From: Paenibacillus sp. JDR-2
GTDB taxonomy: Bacteria; Bacillota; Bacilli; Paenibacillales; Paenibacillaceae
Assembly: GCF_000023585.1 (NCBI RefSeq)
Contig: NC_012914.1
Coordinates: 7,043,501-7,107,500, forward strand
DNA length: 64,000 bases
Direction: 5' to 3'
A model generated the notes under the pieces. The model did no database searches. It had not been told where the DNA came from and was given only the letters and a program-made list of their open reading frames with translations. Positions 32,426-41,157 of this stretch are shown here, one piece after another. Position 1 is the stretch's first letter, and the number at the start of each line of letters is the position of its first letter. The position numbers and the translations under genes were made by a program.

Positions 32426-33481
32426 TTACTTAAGAGCTTTTTCGATGTATTGGTTGTCGAACACGTCTGCCACTTTAATCTGTTTGCGGATGGTGCCTAA
32501 TTCGTATTGGAAATCGGCCGTTTTTTGCTGATCGGCGATGGTCTCGTCGCTTACCGGGATATTAATCATGGTCGAACGGGATTGAATGCCCTTCACCAGT
32601 TCGAGCGGAATGCTGCGCTCGTCGGCGTAACGCTGGAACGCTGCGTCTTGATTGTCAGCTTCCCATTTACGCGCCTCTTCGAATGTCTTCAGATACAACG
32701 TCACAAGGTCCGGATACTTCTTCGCGAATTCCGAACGAACCAGCTGGAACGACGGGGACAATACGCCTTCGCTCTCGCCGTCTGCCAGCACGCGGGCTTT
32801 GCCGCTCAATGTATTCAGGGAAATGTACGGGTCCCATACCGCCCATGCGTCCACCTTGCCGCCCTCGAAGGAAGGCTGCGTCTCATCCGGCTGCAATTGA
32901 ATCTCTTGAATATCGGATTGCTTCAGACCTGCTTTATCCAGTACCCGGTAAAGGAAGTTATAAGCGTTGCTTCCCTTCGTTACCGCTACCTTCTTGCCTT
33001 TCAGATCGGCAATGCTCTTAATGTCGCTGTTCGCCGGAACAATGATCGCCACGTTGTTCTTACCGTCAAGCAGCTGTGAGATGATCGTGAAATCAACGCC
33101 TGCCGCCTGCGCGGCGATCGGAGGCATGTTGCCCATGCCCGCAAAATCGAGATGATTGGAAGCCATCGCTTCAATCATCGGAGGACCGCTCTGGAACTCT
33201 ACCCATTCCACTTTGGCACCCAATGCTTCAAAGGCATTTTCAAACCATTTCTCTTCTTGCGCTTTGCCGAACAGACCGCCTTTGCCCTGCACGCCAATCT
33301 TAACGGTTACGCCGTCATAGGAAGCCGGGGCAGTCGAGGCATTGCCTTCCGCATTCGCCGAAGCGCCAGCCGATTCGGCAGGCTTGTTATTAGCGCCGGT
33401 ATTGTTATTGGAATTGCCGCAGCCCGCTACGATAAGGACCAAAGCGATGATTGCCGTTATCAAACCGTATGTTTTTCTCAT
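32426..33481 (-). CDS. ssuA: Aliphatic-sulfonate-type binding lipoprotein
   Basis: A 351-residue substrate-binding protein of the SsuA/TauA family, anchored as a lipoprotein (lipobox IVAGC, Cys21) with an Asn/Ala-rich linker. The mature domain begins VTVKIGVQGKGGLFGKAQEEKW and includes GMGNMPPIAAQAAGVDFTIISQ and GGKVDAWAVWDPYISL, the two lobes of the binding pocket. GGGAG precedes the ATG at 33481. It should bind sulfonates or other organosulfur compounds for the SsuC pair. Exact ligand specificity cannot be told. Confidence 0.9.
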   Translation of the reverse strand: MRKTYGLITAIIALVLIVAGCGNSNNNTGANNKPAESAGASANAEGNASTAPASYDGVTVKIGVQGKGGLFGKAQEEKWFENAFEALGAKVEWVEFQSGPPMIEAMASNHLDFAGMGNMPPIAAQAAGVDFTIISQLLDGKNNVAIIVPANSDIKSIADLKGKKVAVTKGSNAYNFLYRVLDKAGLKQSDIQEIQLQPDETQPSFEGGKVDAWAVWDPYISLNTLSGKARVLADGESEGVLSPSFQLVRSEFAKKYPDLVTLYLKTFEEARKWEADNQDAAFQRYADERSIPLELVKGIQSRSTMINIPVSDETIADQQKTADFQYELGTIRKQIKVADVFDNQYIEKALK

Positions 33482-33508
33482 ATATCTGCATCTCCCTCAA
33501 GTTTCCGA

Positions 33509-34276
33509 TTAAATGCCTGCACCCTGATCAAAGAGGGGCGGCTGTTCTACCTTCTCAAACTCGCCAAGCACCTTCGAGCGAAGCTCCTGGAAGGCTGCTC
33601 CCGTCCGCTTGCGCGGGTAGGGAAGATCAACGTTAATGACATTGCGGATATGGCCGGGACGCGGGTTCATGATAACGACCTTCTCCCCGAGGAATACCGC
33701 TTCGTCCAAATCATGCGTAACGAACAGCATCGTTGTCTTGCTGTTTTGCCAGATGTCCAGCAGCGCCTCCTGCATATGCGTGCGGGTGAAGGCATCCAGC
33801 GCTCCGAACGGCTCGTCGAGCAGCAGAACCTCCGGCTTGCGGAGAAGCGCTCTTGCAATCGCAACCCGCTGGGCCATCCCGCCGGACAGCTCCTTCGGAT
33901 AAGCCTTCTCGAATCCTTTCAGACGGACCAGCTCAATCAGCTCGTCGACCTGACGGCGGACCTGCGCGTTGCCAAGCGACAAGTTGGCGGCAATGTTTTT
34001 CTCGACGGTCAACCATGGAAACAACCTAGGCTCTTGAAAAATAAACCCTTTATCCACGCCCGGCCCCGTAATGGCCTTGCCGTTTAACTCCACCGTTCCT
34101 TCATAAGCCGTATCCAGCCCTGCTACGATCTTGAGCAAAGTACTCTTGCCGCAGCCGCTTGGTCCGATAAAGGTAATGAATTGTCCCCGCTCTACCTGCA
34201 GCCGAATATTGCTTAGCGCTACTACCGGTCCCGCGGGAGCAGCAAACGTTTTGTTTAAACGCTCAATCGTTAGCAT
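33509..34276 (-). CDS. ssuB: Sulfonate/nitrate-type ABC transporter ATPase
   Basis: A 255-residue ABC ATPase. The Walker A is GPSGCGKST, the signature is LSGGMAQR, and the Walker B is VLLLDEPF, followed by the D-loop and switch histidine in FVTHDLDEAVFL. It is the first gene of the operon, 27 bp before ssuA. GGAGG lies upstream of the ATG at 34276. It powers import through the two SsuC-like permeases. The preceding region has a near-consensus promoter and a large palindromic operator. Confidence 0.93.
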   Translation of the reverse strand: MLTIERLNKTFAAPAGPVVALSNIRLQVERGQFITFIGPSGCGKSTLLKIVAGLDTAYEGTVELNGKAITGPGVDKGFIFQEPRLFPWLTVEKNIAANLSLGNAQVRRQVDELIELVRLKGFEKAYPKELSGGMAQRVAIARALLRKPEVLLLDEPFGALDAFTRTHMQEALLDIWQNSKTTMLFVTHDLDEAVFLGEKVVIMNPRPGHIRNVINVDLPYPRKRTGAAFQELRSKVLGEFEKVEQPPLFDQGAGI

Positions 34277-34416
34277 AAATGCCGCCTCCAGCTTAATCTA
34301 GATTTTTCACACCGATTTACTTGGAATTATAATTATAAAAAATAGGGCATCTGCCCTCGTTACTTGTACCCTTATCAATCTCTGGATGTCCAGTCGATAT
34401 TCTGGCGTACTTTTCC

Positions 34417-34442
34417 ACAAACCGAATAATCGCTCGGTTTGT
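34417..34442 (-). promoter_or_regulatory. Operator for the ssu-type operon
   Basis: ACAAACCGA (34417-34425) and TCGGTTTGT (34434-34442) are perfect 9-bp inverted arms separated by eight bases. The element begins about ten bases downstream of the -10 box, the usual place for a repressor. The TetR protein whose gene ends 86 bp away is the prime candidate. Confidence 0.75.
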
Positions 34443-34452
34443 TATTGGCTAA

Positions 34453-34482
34453 ATTGTAGCAGTGGCCCCCATTTGTTGTCAA
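34453..34482 (-). promoter_or_regulatory. Strong sigma-A promoter of the ssu-type operon
   Basis: Read leftward, TTGACA (34477-34482) and TACAAT (34453-34458) are 18 bp apart, close to consensus. The -35 box lies just past the terminator of the TetR gene. Confidence 0.85.
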
Positions 34483-34486
34483 TCAC

Positions 34487-34526
34487 AAAAAAAAGCGAGT
34501 TCTGCACTGCCGCGCAACCCGCTTTT
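34487..34526 (-). terminator. Terminator of the TetR gene
   Basis: AAGCGAGTT and AACCCGCTT pair with one mismatch around about 14 bases, and leftward transcripts then meet a T-run. It insulates the regulator from the operon promoter. Confidence 0.8.
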
Positions 34527-34527
34527 C

Positions 34528-35133
34528 CTACTGCTTGGTCCTTGCCGCAAACAGAGCGACAATCGAGCTCGCACGAGCAAGGATCGGCACTTCCGCACCA
34601 GGCACCTTCTGCAGGGTTAAGCCCTGAATCAAGCTTACGAAATAATAGGCTAGCTCCAGCGGATCGCCGCTGACAACAAGCCCTTCCTGCTGGCCCTGCT
34701 TCATCATGGCCGCAACCGGCCCAAGGTTGTTGGTGAAACGTTCCGTTACAGCCTTCCGAATTTCCTCCGAGGAAGCGTCCGATAGACGTGATGTATGAAT
34801 AAGGATTGTATAAGCCCAGCTATTTTCAAGAGCAAGCCAAGATTCAGCTAACATAAGGAGCTTTTCCAAAGCCGGACATTCCTGTTCTGCAATTCGGGTG
34901 ACATGATCCCCGTATCCCGTCTGTCCTCTTCGCAGAATCTCGCTTATAATCTCGGTTTTCGATTTAAAGTAATGATACATGTTGCCAATGCTCATGCCCG
35001 CTGCCGCAGCGATATCGTTGATGCTTACCGAACCGATCCCTTTAACGGCAATGGTCTCGAGGGCGGAATCAAGAATGTGGTTAACTCTTTTCTCCCTTTG
35101 CATGAGGTCCTTCTCTACGTTTCTAGGCGACAT
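34528..35133 (-). CDS. TetR/AcrR family regulator
   Basis: A 201-residue TetR repressor. The N-terminal HTH reads ILDSALETIAVKGIGSVSINDIAAAAGMSIGNMYHYFKSKTEII (positions about 20-63), and the remainder is the helical ligand-binding domain. The ATG at 35133 follows AAAGGGG. It is oriented like the ssuBACC-monooxygenase operon and lies just upstream of it; a perfect palindrome in the operon promoter suggests it represses that operon until an organosulfur signal appears. The link is positional, not proven. Confidence 0.9.
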   Translation of the reverse strand: MSPRNVEKDLMQREKRVNHILDSALETIAVKGIGSVSINDIAAAAGMSIGNMYHYFKSKTEIISEILRRGQTGYGDHVTRIAEQECPALEKLLMLAESWLALENSWAYTILIHTSRLSDASSEEIRKAVTERFTNNLGPVAAMMKQGQQEGLVVSGDPLELAYYFVSLIQGLTLQKVPGAEVPILARASSIVALFAARTKQ

Positions 35134-35303
35134 AAAACAAAGCAGCCCCTTTCTTGACCTCCATTATAGCAGAGGGCATGAAACAGGGCGATCCCGGCCC
35201 TTCCATGGTTACTTGAAGGTGCGTATAGGAGTTGAAAGTGCGTACTTCACGGCTTCCCTTTTCTGTTTCACAATAGTCATCAGAAGCAGAGGAGGAATGT
35301 TAG

Positions 35304-36368
35304 ATGAAAACAACGGACGCATCCAAAACAGCCCTGGTCGTAGGCGCAAACGGCGTGATCGGACGGAATCTCATTGATTATCTGAGGACGCTTTCCGAGT
35401 GGGATATTATCGGCGTGTCGCGCCGCGGCGGAGAGGATTCGCAGCGGGTGCGGTATATCGCGGCCGACCTACTGGACGAAGAGGATACCGGGGAGAAGTT
35501 AAGCGGCCTGACCGCCGTTACGCATATCTTTTACGCTGCCTATCAGGATCGGCCTACGTGGGCTGAGCTTGTAGCTCCCAACCTTGCCATGCTCGTAAAT
35601 GTAGTCAATGCCATTGAACCGATTGCGCGGAATCTGCAGCATATCAGCCTCATGCAAGGCTATAAAGTGTACGGGGCGCATCTTGGTCCCTTCAAGACGC
35701 CGGCGCGCGAGACGGATGCCTATCATATGCCGCCCGAATTTAACGTCGATCAACAGCAGTTTCTTGAACGGCGGCAACCGGAAAGCAGCTGGACATGGTC
35801 GGCCCTTCGTCCATCGGTTGTTGCCGGTTTTGGACTAGGGAATCCCATGAACCTGGCGATGGTTATCGCCGTCTACGCTTCGATGTCCAAGGAGCTTGGG
35901 CTGCCGCTTCGTTTCCCTGGGAAGCCCGGCGCTTATCACAGCCTGCTGGAGATGACCGATGCGAATCTGCTTGCCCGCGCAACCGTATGGGCGGCTACCG
36001 ACGAACGCTGCGCCAATCAGGCTTTTAACATTACCAACGGCGACCTGTTCAGGTGGAATGAGCTTTGGCCGAAGATCGCCGCCTATTTCGGCCTGGAGAC
36101 CGCTCCTCCGTTACCGATGTCGCTTGAGGTCGTTATGGCGGACAAAGAACCTCTCTGGAATGCCATGATTGATAAATACGATTTGCAGAAATTGGGCTAT
36201 AAAGACGTCTCCTCCTGGCGGTTCGGGGATTTCGTGTTTTCCTGGGATTACGACTTCTTTGCCGACGGCTCAAAAGCCCGCCGCTTCGGTTTTCATGACT
36301 ATATCGATACGGAGAAAATGTTTATGGACATATTCGAGGACTTCCGCCAGCGGAAGGTCATTCCTTAA
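35304..36368 (+). CDS. PRISE-like SDR family reductase
   Basis: A 354-residue extended SDR. The cofactor motif is ALVVGANGVIGRNLIDYL (9-26), and NADPH preference is suggested by SRRGGED near 43. The family core SLMQGYKVYGAHLGPFKTPARE near residues 115-136 contains the catalytic Lys/Tyr arrangement of the PRISE group (progesterone 5-beta-reductase/iridoid synthase-like), which reduces activated C=C bonds. Bacterial members usually have unknown enone substrates. GGAGG precedes the ATG at 35304. Its last 11 bp overlap the end of the convergent HxlR gene at 36358. Confidence 0.88.
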   Translation: MKTTDASKTALVVGANGVIGRNLIDYLRTLSEWDIIGVSRRGGEDSQRVRYIAADLLDEEDTGEKLSGLTAVTHIFYAAYQDRPTWAELVAPNLAMLVNVVNAIEPIARNLQHISLMQGYKVYGAHLGPFKTPARETDAYHMPPEFNVDQQQFLERRQPESSWTWSALRPSVVAGFGLGNPMNLAMVIAVYASMSKELGLPLRFPGKPGAYHSLLEMTDANLLARATVWAATDERCANQAFNITNGDLFRWNELWPKIAAYFGLETAPPLPMSLEVVMADKEPLWNAMIDKYDLQKLGYKDVSSWRFGDFVFSWDYDFFADGSKARRFGFHDYIDTEKMFMDIFEDFRQRKVIP

Positions 36369-36741
36369 TTTCGTTATCGGATACCGGAGGCTGGAACAAT
36401 ACCTTGCCTTTGCCGCCGTACTTTTTGTCGATATACCCATCGCCCCACCGGCACATCGCATGCAGGATATCCTTCAGGCTCCACCCGTAATCCGTTAACT
36501 CGTATTCAACTTTCGGAGGTATCTGATTATAAGAAATGCGGTTGATGATTCCATCCCTCATTAGTTCATTTAATTGCTGCGTCAGTACTTTTTGCGATAT
36601 GTCGGGAATTAGGCGCAGGAATTCGCCATTACGCTTCTTGCCGAATGTAAGATGGAACAAAATGACCGGCTTCCATTTGCCTCCGATCGCTTCAAGAGTG
36701 GCTTCGACCGCGGTATTGAAAATTTTCTCCTCATTTTGCAT
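36358..36741 (-). CDS. HxlR-family winged-helix regulator
   Basis: A 127-residue HxlR regulator. The core is ATLEAIGGKWKPVILFHLTFG (13-33), DISQKVLTQQLNELMRDGII and IPPKVEYELTDYG. Unlike the 13074 homologue, no cysteine stands at the N-terminal sensing position, so a different signal is likely. Its 3' end overlaps the SDR gene 3' end by 11 bp in convergent fashion, so the two transcripts are antisense at their tails. It lies 373 bp after the start of the nitroreductase in the same direction, with a terminator between them. Confidence 0.9.
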   Translation of the reverse strand: MQNEEKIFNTAVEATLEAIGGKWKPVILFHLTFGKKRNGEFLRLIPDISQKVLTQQLNELMRDGIINRISYNQIPPKVEYELTDYGWSLKDILHAMCRWGDGYIDKKYGGKGKVLFQPPVSDNEIKE

Positions 36742-36816
36742 AGCCTTGAATCGCCTCCTATGCTCAACTTTATCATTTTACCTCCAACAGGAGTACCGTT
36801 CCGATGCAAAAATAAA

Positions 36817-36839
36817 GGGCGTCCATATGATGGACGCCC
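36817..36839 (-). terminator. Terminator of the nitroreductase gene
   Basis: A 10-bp perfect stem (GGGCGTCCAT/ATGGACGCCC) with loop ATG, followed leftward by TTTATTTTT. Confidence 0.9.
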
Positions 36840-36849
36840 TTACCACGCA

Positions 36850-37476
36850 TTAGAAACGCTCAAAGCTGACGAACTCGCCAACCGGCTTGCGGTAGCCGCG
36901 TACCCGGCGGTTCGATGTATCCTCTTTCCCGATGCCTATGAGCAGCGCGGGAACATAACGATCCGGCACGTCCAGCACCTTCACCATGGCTTCCGGATCA
37001 AAGCCTATCATTGGGCTCGTATCCCAGCCTTTCTCTTTGGCTGCGAGCATGAACAGCATAGCGGATAGATTCGCGTTACGGATCGCCTCGTCCCGTTTGA
37101 ATGCCTCGCCGCGCTCTTCGTAAAATTGCTGCACGGACTCGACGGTATGATCAAACTCCTGTTTATTAATAACGCCGAGATGCAGCAGCCCTTCATTGAT
37201 CTCCGCCGCATTGCGATGCGCATCCAGATGGCCGAGAACCAGAATAACGGCCGAAGCGGTTTGTACTTTATACTGCTTGTTAGCCGCTTCATACACTTTC
37301 TGTTTCATCTCTTCGTCCCTAATCACAATATAATGAGCATGCTGCAGATTGAAGGATGACGGCGCGTACTTCACAAGATCAAAAATTTCATTCAGCTCTT
37401 TATCCTCAATGGAAACCCCTTTAATAAATTTGTTTGCGGATCTTCTCTCAGTAACTACGGATACGAAATCGTTCAT
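36850..37476 (-). CDS. Nitroreductase-family flavoprotein
   Basis: A 208-residue FMN enzyme of the nitroreductase family, closest in style to NfsB/MhqN-like proteins. The FMN-phosphate motif is ERRSANKFIKG (10-20), with YAPSSFNLQHAHYIVI near 37-52 and GWDTSPMIGFDPEAM near 147-161. It reduces nitroaromatics, quinones or similar acceptors with NAD(P)H. GGAGG precedes the ATG at 37476. A direct repeat ATTATCTT lies in its promoter region, which may be bound by a MarR/HxlR regulator. Nearby HxlR and SDR genes suggest an electrophile response neighbourhood. Confidence 0.92.
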   Translation of the reverse strand: MNDFVSVVTERRSANKFIKGVSIEDKELNEIFDLVKYAPSSFNLQHAHYIVIRDEEMKQKVYEAANKQYKVQTASAVILVLGHLDAHRNAAEINEGLLHLGVINKQEFDHTVESVQQFYEERGEAFKRDEAIRNANLSAMLFMLAAKEKGWDTSPMIGFDPEAMVKVLDVPDRYVPALLIGIGKEDTSNRRVRGYRKPVGEFVSFERF

Positions 37477-37515
37477 TTCGCCCGCCTCCTCTATGTATAA
37501 TTGATGTATGCATGT

Positions 37516-37538
37516 ATTATCTTTAATTTAATTATCTT
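37516..37538 (-). promoter_or_regulatory. Direct repeat in the nitroreductase promoter region
   Basis: ATTATCTT occurs at 37516-37523 and 37531-37538 with a 15-bp period, in an AT-rich stretch 40-60 bp before the start codon. It may be a regulator site; no regulator is assigned. Confidence 0.35.
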
Positions 37539-37580
37539 AACTTTAAGACATTTGGAATGGAAATGCAAGCCTTTTTATTT

Positions 37581-37625
37581 AAAACCCGCAAACAGCGCTT
37601 CTAAAGACGCCCTGTTTGCGGGTTT
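37581..37625 (-). terminator. Terminator of the ketopantoate-reductase-like gene
   Basis: AAACCCGCAAACAG and CTGTTTGCGGGTTT pair around about 16 bases; leftward transcripts then read a T-rich tail. Confidence 0.9.
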
Positions 37626-37629
37626 TGCT

Positions 37630-38547
37630 CTATAGAATAACTCCTTGATCTTTCAACCATAAGCTAAAATCTTTGCTCAATAATTCAATCTCGCCGTACG
37701 CATTGTCCGCGTAATCCGTAAACAGAACCTCGCCCACAAGCTTCGTTCCTAATAGCTTGAGAAAGACAAAATCCAATATGGAATCGGGCACGATCAAAGC
37801 CCATCCGAACATGGCCGGAGAAAGCTGCACTCCAGACCTCTTCAATGCCTTCAGGTAGGTTTTAAGCGAGGTTGTCATTTGATGCGCGGTTTTTTTGCTT
37901 TGAGCTTCGGCCTGGTCCATTCTTTTACCGTCGACATACAACTGATTGATCATAGCGATTTGCAGCACGGCATGGGTAATCTGGAAGCCCGTCATATCCT
38001 TTGCAATCGTGTACGGGATATTTGCCATTCTAAACAACCGGGCGAGTGCCGCGGTCCGTTCCGTTTTTCGACCGTTAATTTCGCCAAACATCGTCGCCTG
38101 TATAATGCGCGGGCCAAATTGGGAGTGCAGCAACCCGTCCACAATCTGTCCGCCCGCGCTGGGAAAGCCGGGCAATAGTCTGTCTCCGATGATGTTCAAC
38201 CAGGAAGAATAGCCGGATGAGGTGTTAGTCATCGTTACAATGTTTGGACTCCGGTTATCCTTAAGCGCGAGCAGCGCCGCTTCCGACTGGTCGTACCGGA
38301 CGGGCACAAAAATAAAATCATAAATGTCGTCATTGAAGAGCTTTTCGATAACATGAACCTTTACCGACTTTAAGTTCCCTTTATCCATGTATTGAAGACC
38401 ATGCTCATTTAAGGTTTTGAACCTATTGGCACGGGCAAGCATGGTGACATCGATACCTGCCTGAATGAATTTAACCGCATAGGTGCTGCCGATTACGCCC
38501 GCGCCAAATATAAGAATACGGGGTTGCCGTTGTACAGTTATGGTCAT
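37630..38547 (-). CDS. Ketopantoate reductase-family protein (ApbA/PanE-like)
   Basis: A 305-residue NADPH-dependent dehydrogenase with Rossmann motif ILIFGAGVIGSTYAVKFIQAGI (11-32) and the family's substrate segment near 170-200 (GRKTERTAALARLF, AKDMTGFQITHAVLQIAMIN). PanE makes pantoate in coenzyme A synthesis, but the long helical C-terminal part here diverges from PanE, and no pantothenate genes are near, so another 2-oxo acid or unrelated role is likely. The ATG at 38547 has GAGAGG nine bases upstream. It is divergent from a TetR regulator. Confidence 0.82.
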   Translation of the reverse strand: MTITVQRQPRILIFGAGVIGSTYAVKFIQAGIDVTMLARANRFKTLNEHGLQYMDKGNLKSVKVHVIEKLFNDDIYDFIFVPVRYDQSEAALLALKDNRSPNIVTMTNTSSGYSSWLNIIGDRLLPGFPSAGGQIVDGLLHSQFGPRIIQATMFGEINGRKTERTAALARLFRMANIPYTIAKDMTGFQITHAVLQIAMINQLYVDGKRMDQAEAQSKKTAHQMTTSLKTYLKALKRSGVQLSPAMFGWALIVPDSILDFVFLKLLGTKLVGEVLFTDYADNAYGEIELLSKDFSLWLKDQGVIL

Positions 38548-38567
38548 ATGGGACATCCTCTCCTCTA

Positions 38568-38678
38568 CCTAAGCAACAGGCAACTACTGTCGTAAAAGCA
38601 ACACCTGCATGATAGTATAGTAAGACCCAATACGCATTCGTTCAATCATCAAAAAATCAATTGTGTTGCTTAGGCAAC
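38568..38678. promoter_or_regulatory. GCAAC-rich operator cluster
   Basis: CCTAAGCAACA (38568-38578) recurs inverted as TGTTGCTTAGG (38664-38674). GCAAC occurs at 38573, 38580 and 38598, and GTTGC-TTAG-GCAAC (38665-38678) is a palindrome. The region sits between divergent PanE-like and TetR genes, fitting TetR control of both. Confidence 0.55.
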
Positions 38679-38723
38679 ATAACGTCAAATATGATGGCGG
38701 ACGATAGGAAAGGAATCCATTTT

Positions 38724-39332
38724 ATGCCGCTTCAGCAAGGAACGGACCCCCGTGTGATACGAACACGATTACTGATACAAGAAGCTTTTATGGCTTTAGC
38801 AGAGCAAAAAGAGTTTGAAGCGATTTCGGTGAAAGATATCGCCGAGAAAGCCTCTATTAATCGGGCAACGTTTTATGCCCATTATGTAGACAAGTTTGCC
38901 TTGCTGGATGACATGCTTACCGAACGTTTTGCGCTCCTCGCATCAGAGCGGATTCCGCCCGGCCAGTCCTTTAACGAGGATTCCGCAAGACAGCTTATCG
39001 CGTTGCTATGCGAGTTCCAAATATTGTTTTATAAGCAGTGCAAGATTGACACGCGGTCTATCGCTGCTGTTGTTGAGGATAAGGTGAAGAAGCAGCTGCA
39101 TGAAATGCTCCTCCAGATGCTGCAAAAGCAAGCCGCGTCCGCGGATATCGGAGAGATAGAGCCGGCCGCTCATATGATTGGCTCGTCGATTTACAGCGCC
39201 ACAAGATACTGGTACAACAATCAGCATTCGAGCAATGCCGATAAGCAGATCGAGGATATGCTTGTTTTTGTAATGTCCGGCACAAATTCGCTTGGGCTTC
39301 TTCCCTCCCATCCTTTTCCTGTACTATCATAA
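38724..39332 (+). CDS. TetR/AcrR family regulator
   Basis: A 202-residue TetR protein. The HTH reads RTRLLIQEAFMALAEQKEFEAISVKDIAEKASINRATFYAHYVDKFALL (about 12-60), followed by the ligand-binding helices. The ATG at 38724 follows AAAGGA by nine to ten bases; an earlier in-frame start at 38661 is less well supported. It is divergent from the ketopantoate-reductase-like gene and probably regulates it via the GCAAC elements between them. It ends 54 bp before the DUF2339 gene. Confidence 0.88.
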   Translation: MPLQQGTDPRVIRTRLLIQEAFMALAEQKEFEAISVKDIAEKASINRATFYAHYVDKFALLDDMLTERFALLASERIPPGQSFNEDSARQLIALLCEFQILFYKQCKIDTRSIAAVVEDKVKKQLHEMLLQMLQKQAASADIGEIEPAAHMIGSSIYSATRYWYNNQHSSNADKQIEDMLVFVMSGTNSLGLLPSHPFPVLS

Positions 39333-39386
39333 ATGTGTGTATACTTAGAAGAATGACCATTTTTGGCAAAACAGGAGGCTGCCTAA

Positions 39387-41063
39387 TTGGAACTTGATGA
39401 TCGAGTAAGCAGACTGGAGGCAAGGATTACCGAGCTGGAAAAAGAAATAACGGAATTAAAGGAAAGCAAACAATCCTTATACAAGCCTTACGTCCCGCCT
39501 GTCCTTCCCAAAAATTCGCCAAGAGCTCCGTATACCCCAGTAGGGCATTCTGCTGCGCAGAAACAGGAAATAAAAAAGGAAAAGCCCGATTGGGAGCATC
39601 TGATTGCGCGGGTATGGCTGCCGAGAATCTTTTTATTCGTGCTTCTTATCGGCATCATCTGGGGATTCAAAGCAGCCGTCGATGGCGGGTTCCTGACGGA
39701 GACCATGCGCTGTATCCTTGGTTATGTGGCCTGCGGAGCTTTTATATTCGTCGGATTCAGGCAGCAGAAGGCCAAGAGGCCGCTGCTTGCGCAGGTTTTA
39801 TTCGGAGGCTCCATCGGCATTGGCATGCTCACTACCTTTGCGGCCCACGGCCTATATGAATTAATGAACGTGCCTGTGGCATTCATCCTCAATATCGTGT
39901 TTGTCGTTTTGGGAGTCCTGTTCTCCCATAACCTGAGATCACAGGCTTTGGCTATGCTGGCGAGCGCGGCAGGCGTTCTAACGCCGTTTTTGCTAAATAG
40001 CGATCATCCGTCCGTCATATTTTTTGTCGTGTACGAGGCTTTGCTGTTCGTCAGCTTTATGGTCTTTGCATTAGGCAGAAAATATGCGGCATTATTCTAT
40101 CAATCCTTTGTCTTGCTGCAAATCGCATTCGCGATTTATGAGTTAATTGCGGACGGGAATGAGAAAATCGTTGCACTAGGGATACTCGCACAGCAATTAG
40201 TGCTATTGCTCTCTATTTTCGCCAAAACTCCGCTGATCCGGCATCAGCTTCGACTGCTCGTTTCAAGCTTTGCACTAACAGCCCTGTGGTTTAAGCTGTC
40301 GTATTCGGAACTGGCCTTTAACGTGGCTATGCTTGCGTTCTTTGCCATGTACGCTCTGATAGCTTTCTGGTTCTTGAAGAAACAGAAAGAGGAGAGCAAA
40401 GATAAAGTTCCTTACGCCTTAACGGTTGCAAGCTATGCCCTGTTGTTCAGCTTGGCTAACTTCCTACCGGCTGAATCCGTGCCCGTAGTCTTATTGATTG
40501 AAGGGGTTGCGGCATTATGGCTCGGATTCGTTGTAAAGTCGCTCACGCAGCAAATCAACGGCATTGTCATTTATTTGATTGGCTGCATCCTTGGACTCGA
40601 TACCGTAATGGGATTCATGGACAGCATCGTCTCGATGGCAACGCTCATTTGGATCGTTTTGCTCGTAACATTGGGCTGCTTAATTAAGATGGTTTCTCGC
40701 TTTGGCGTTGGCAGAAGCACCAAGGAGGCCTTGCTTGTCCTCTGGTATGGCATTGGTTTAGCCCTCCTGACGTTCCTTACCGAAGTAACGAATGTATTAA
40801 CGAAGGATCTCAACACAAACGCGCAGCATCTTTTAGTATCGGCCGTTTGGGTCGTCTACTCGGTTGCGGTAATCGGATACGGACTGAAAAAACAAATAAA
40901 GAAAGCAAGGCTGACAGGTCTCGCCCTGTTATTCCTGACCCTGATGAAAGTCATTTTTATGGATCTGCCAAGCGTCTCCTTACTTGCTAAAGCGGTTTTA
41001 TTTATGGGACTTGGCTTCATCGGCATTTTATTATCGCGATTCTTCTACAACAAGAAAGATTAG
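39387..41063 (+). CDS. DUF2339 polytopic membrane protein
   Basis: A 558-residue membrane protein. It begins with a coiled coil (LEARITELEKEITELKES, about 9-27), then has a Pro-rich segment and about 14 hydrophobic segments, with the DUF2339 hallmark PRIFLFVLLIGIIWGFKAAVDGG near 78-100 and GGSIGIGMLTTFAAHGLY near 138. The role of DUF2339 proteins is not known; some lie near envelope genes. It starts at a TTG at 39387 with AGGAGG eight bases upstream. It stands between a TetR gene and a terminator. Confidence 0.9.
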   Translation: MELDDRVSRLEARITELEKEITELKESKQSLYKPYVPPVLPKNSPRAPYTPVGHSAAQKQEIKKEKPDWEHLIARVWLPRIFLFVLLIGIIWGFKAAVDGGFLTETMRCILGYVACGAFIFVGFRQQKAKRPLLAQVLFGGSIGIGMLTTFAAHGLYELMNVPVAFILNIVFVVLGVLFSHNLRSQALAMLASAAGVLTPFLLNSDHPSVIFFVVYEALLFVSFMVFALGRKYAALFYQSFVLLQIAFAIYELIADGNEKIVALGILAQQLVLLLSIFAKTPLIRHQLRLLVSSFALTALWFKLSYSELAFNVAMLAFFAMYALIAFWFLKKQKEESKDKVPYALTVASYALLFSLANFLPAESVPVVLLIEGVAALWLGFVVKSLTQQINGIVIYLIGCILGLDTVMGFMDSIVSMATLIWIVLLVTLGCLIKMVSRFGVGRSTKEALLVLWYGIGLALLTFLTEVTNVLTKDLNTNAQHLLVSAVWVVYSVAVIGYGLKKQIKKARLTGLALLFLTLMKVIFMDLPSVSLLAKAVLFMGLGFIGILLSRFFYNKKD

Positions 41064-41093
41064 CCTGGGCATTCGGATATTTGCACGCAAAAA

Positions 41094-41146
41094 AAACCAT
41101 GCTACCGCAATGAAGGCGATGCCTCCTTGCGCAAGTAGCATGGTTT
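41094..41146. terminator. Bidirectional intrinsic terminator
   Basis: AAACCATGCTAC (41094-41105) and GTAGCATGGTTT (41135-41146) form a 12-bp stem closing a partly paired 29-base interior, with an A-run on one side and T-rich sequence on the other. Confidence 0.88.
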
Positions 41147-41157
41147 CTTTGTTTATT

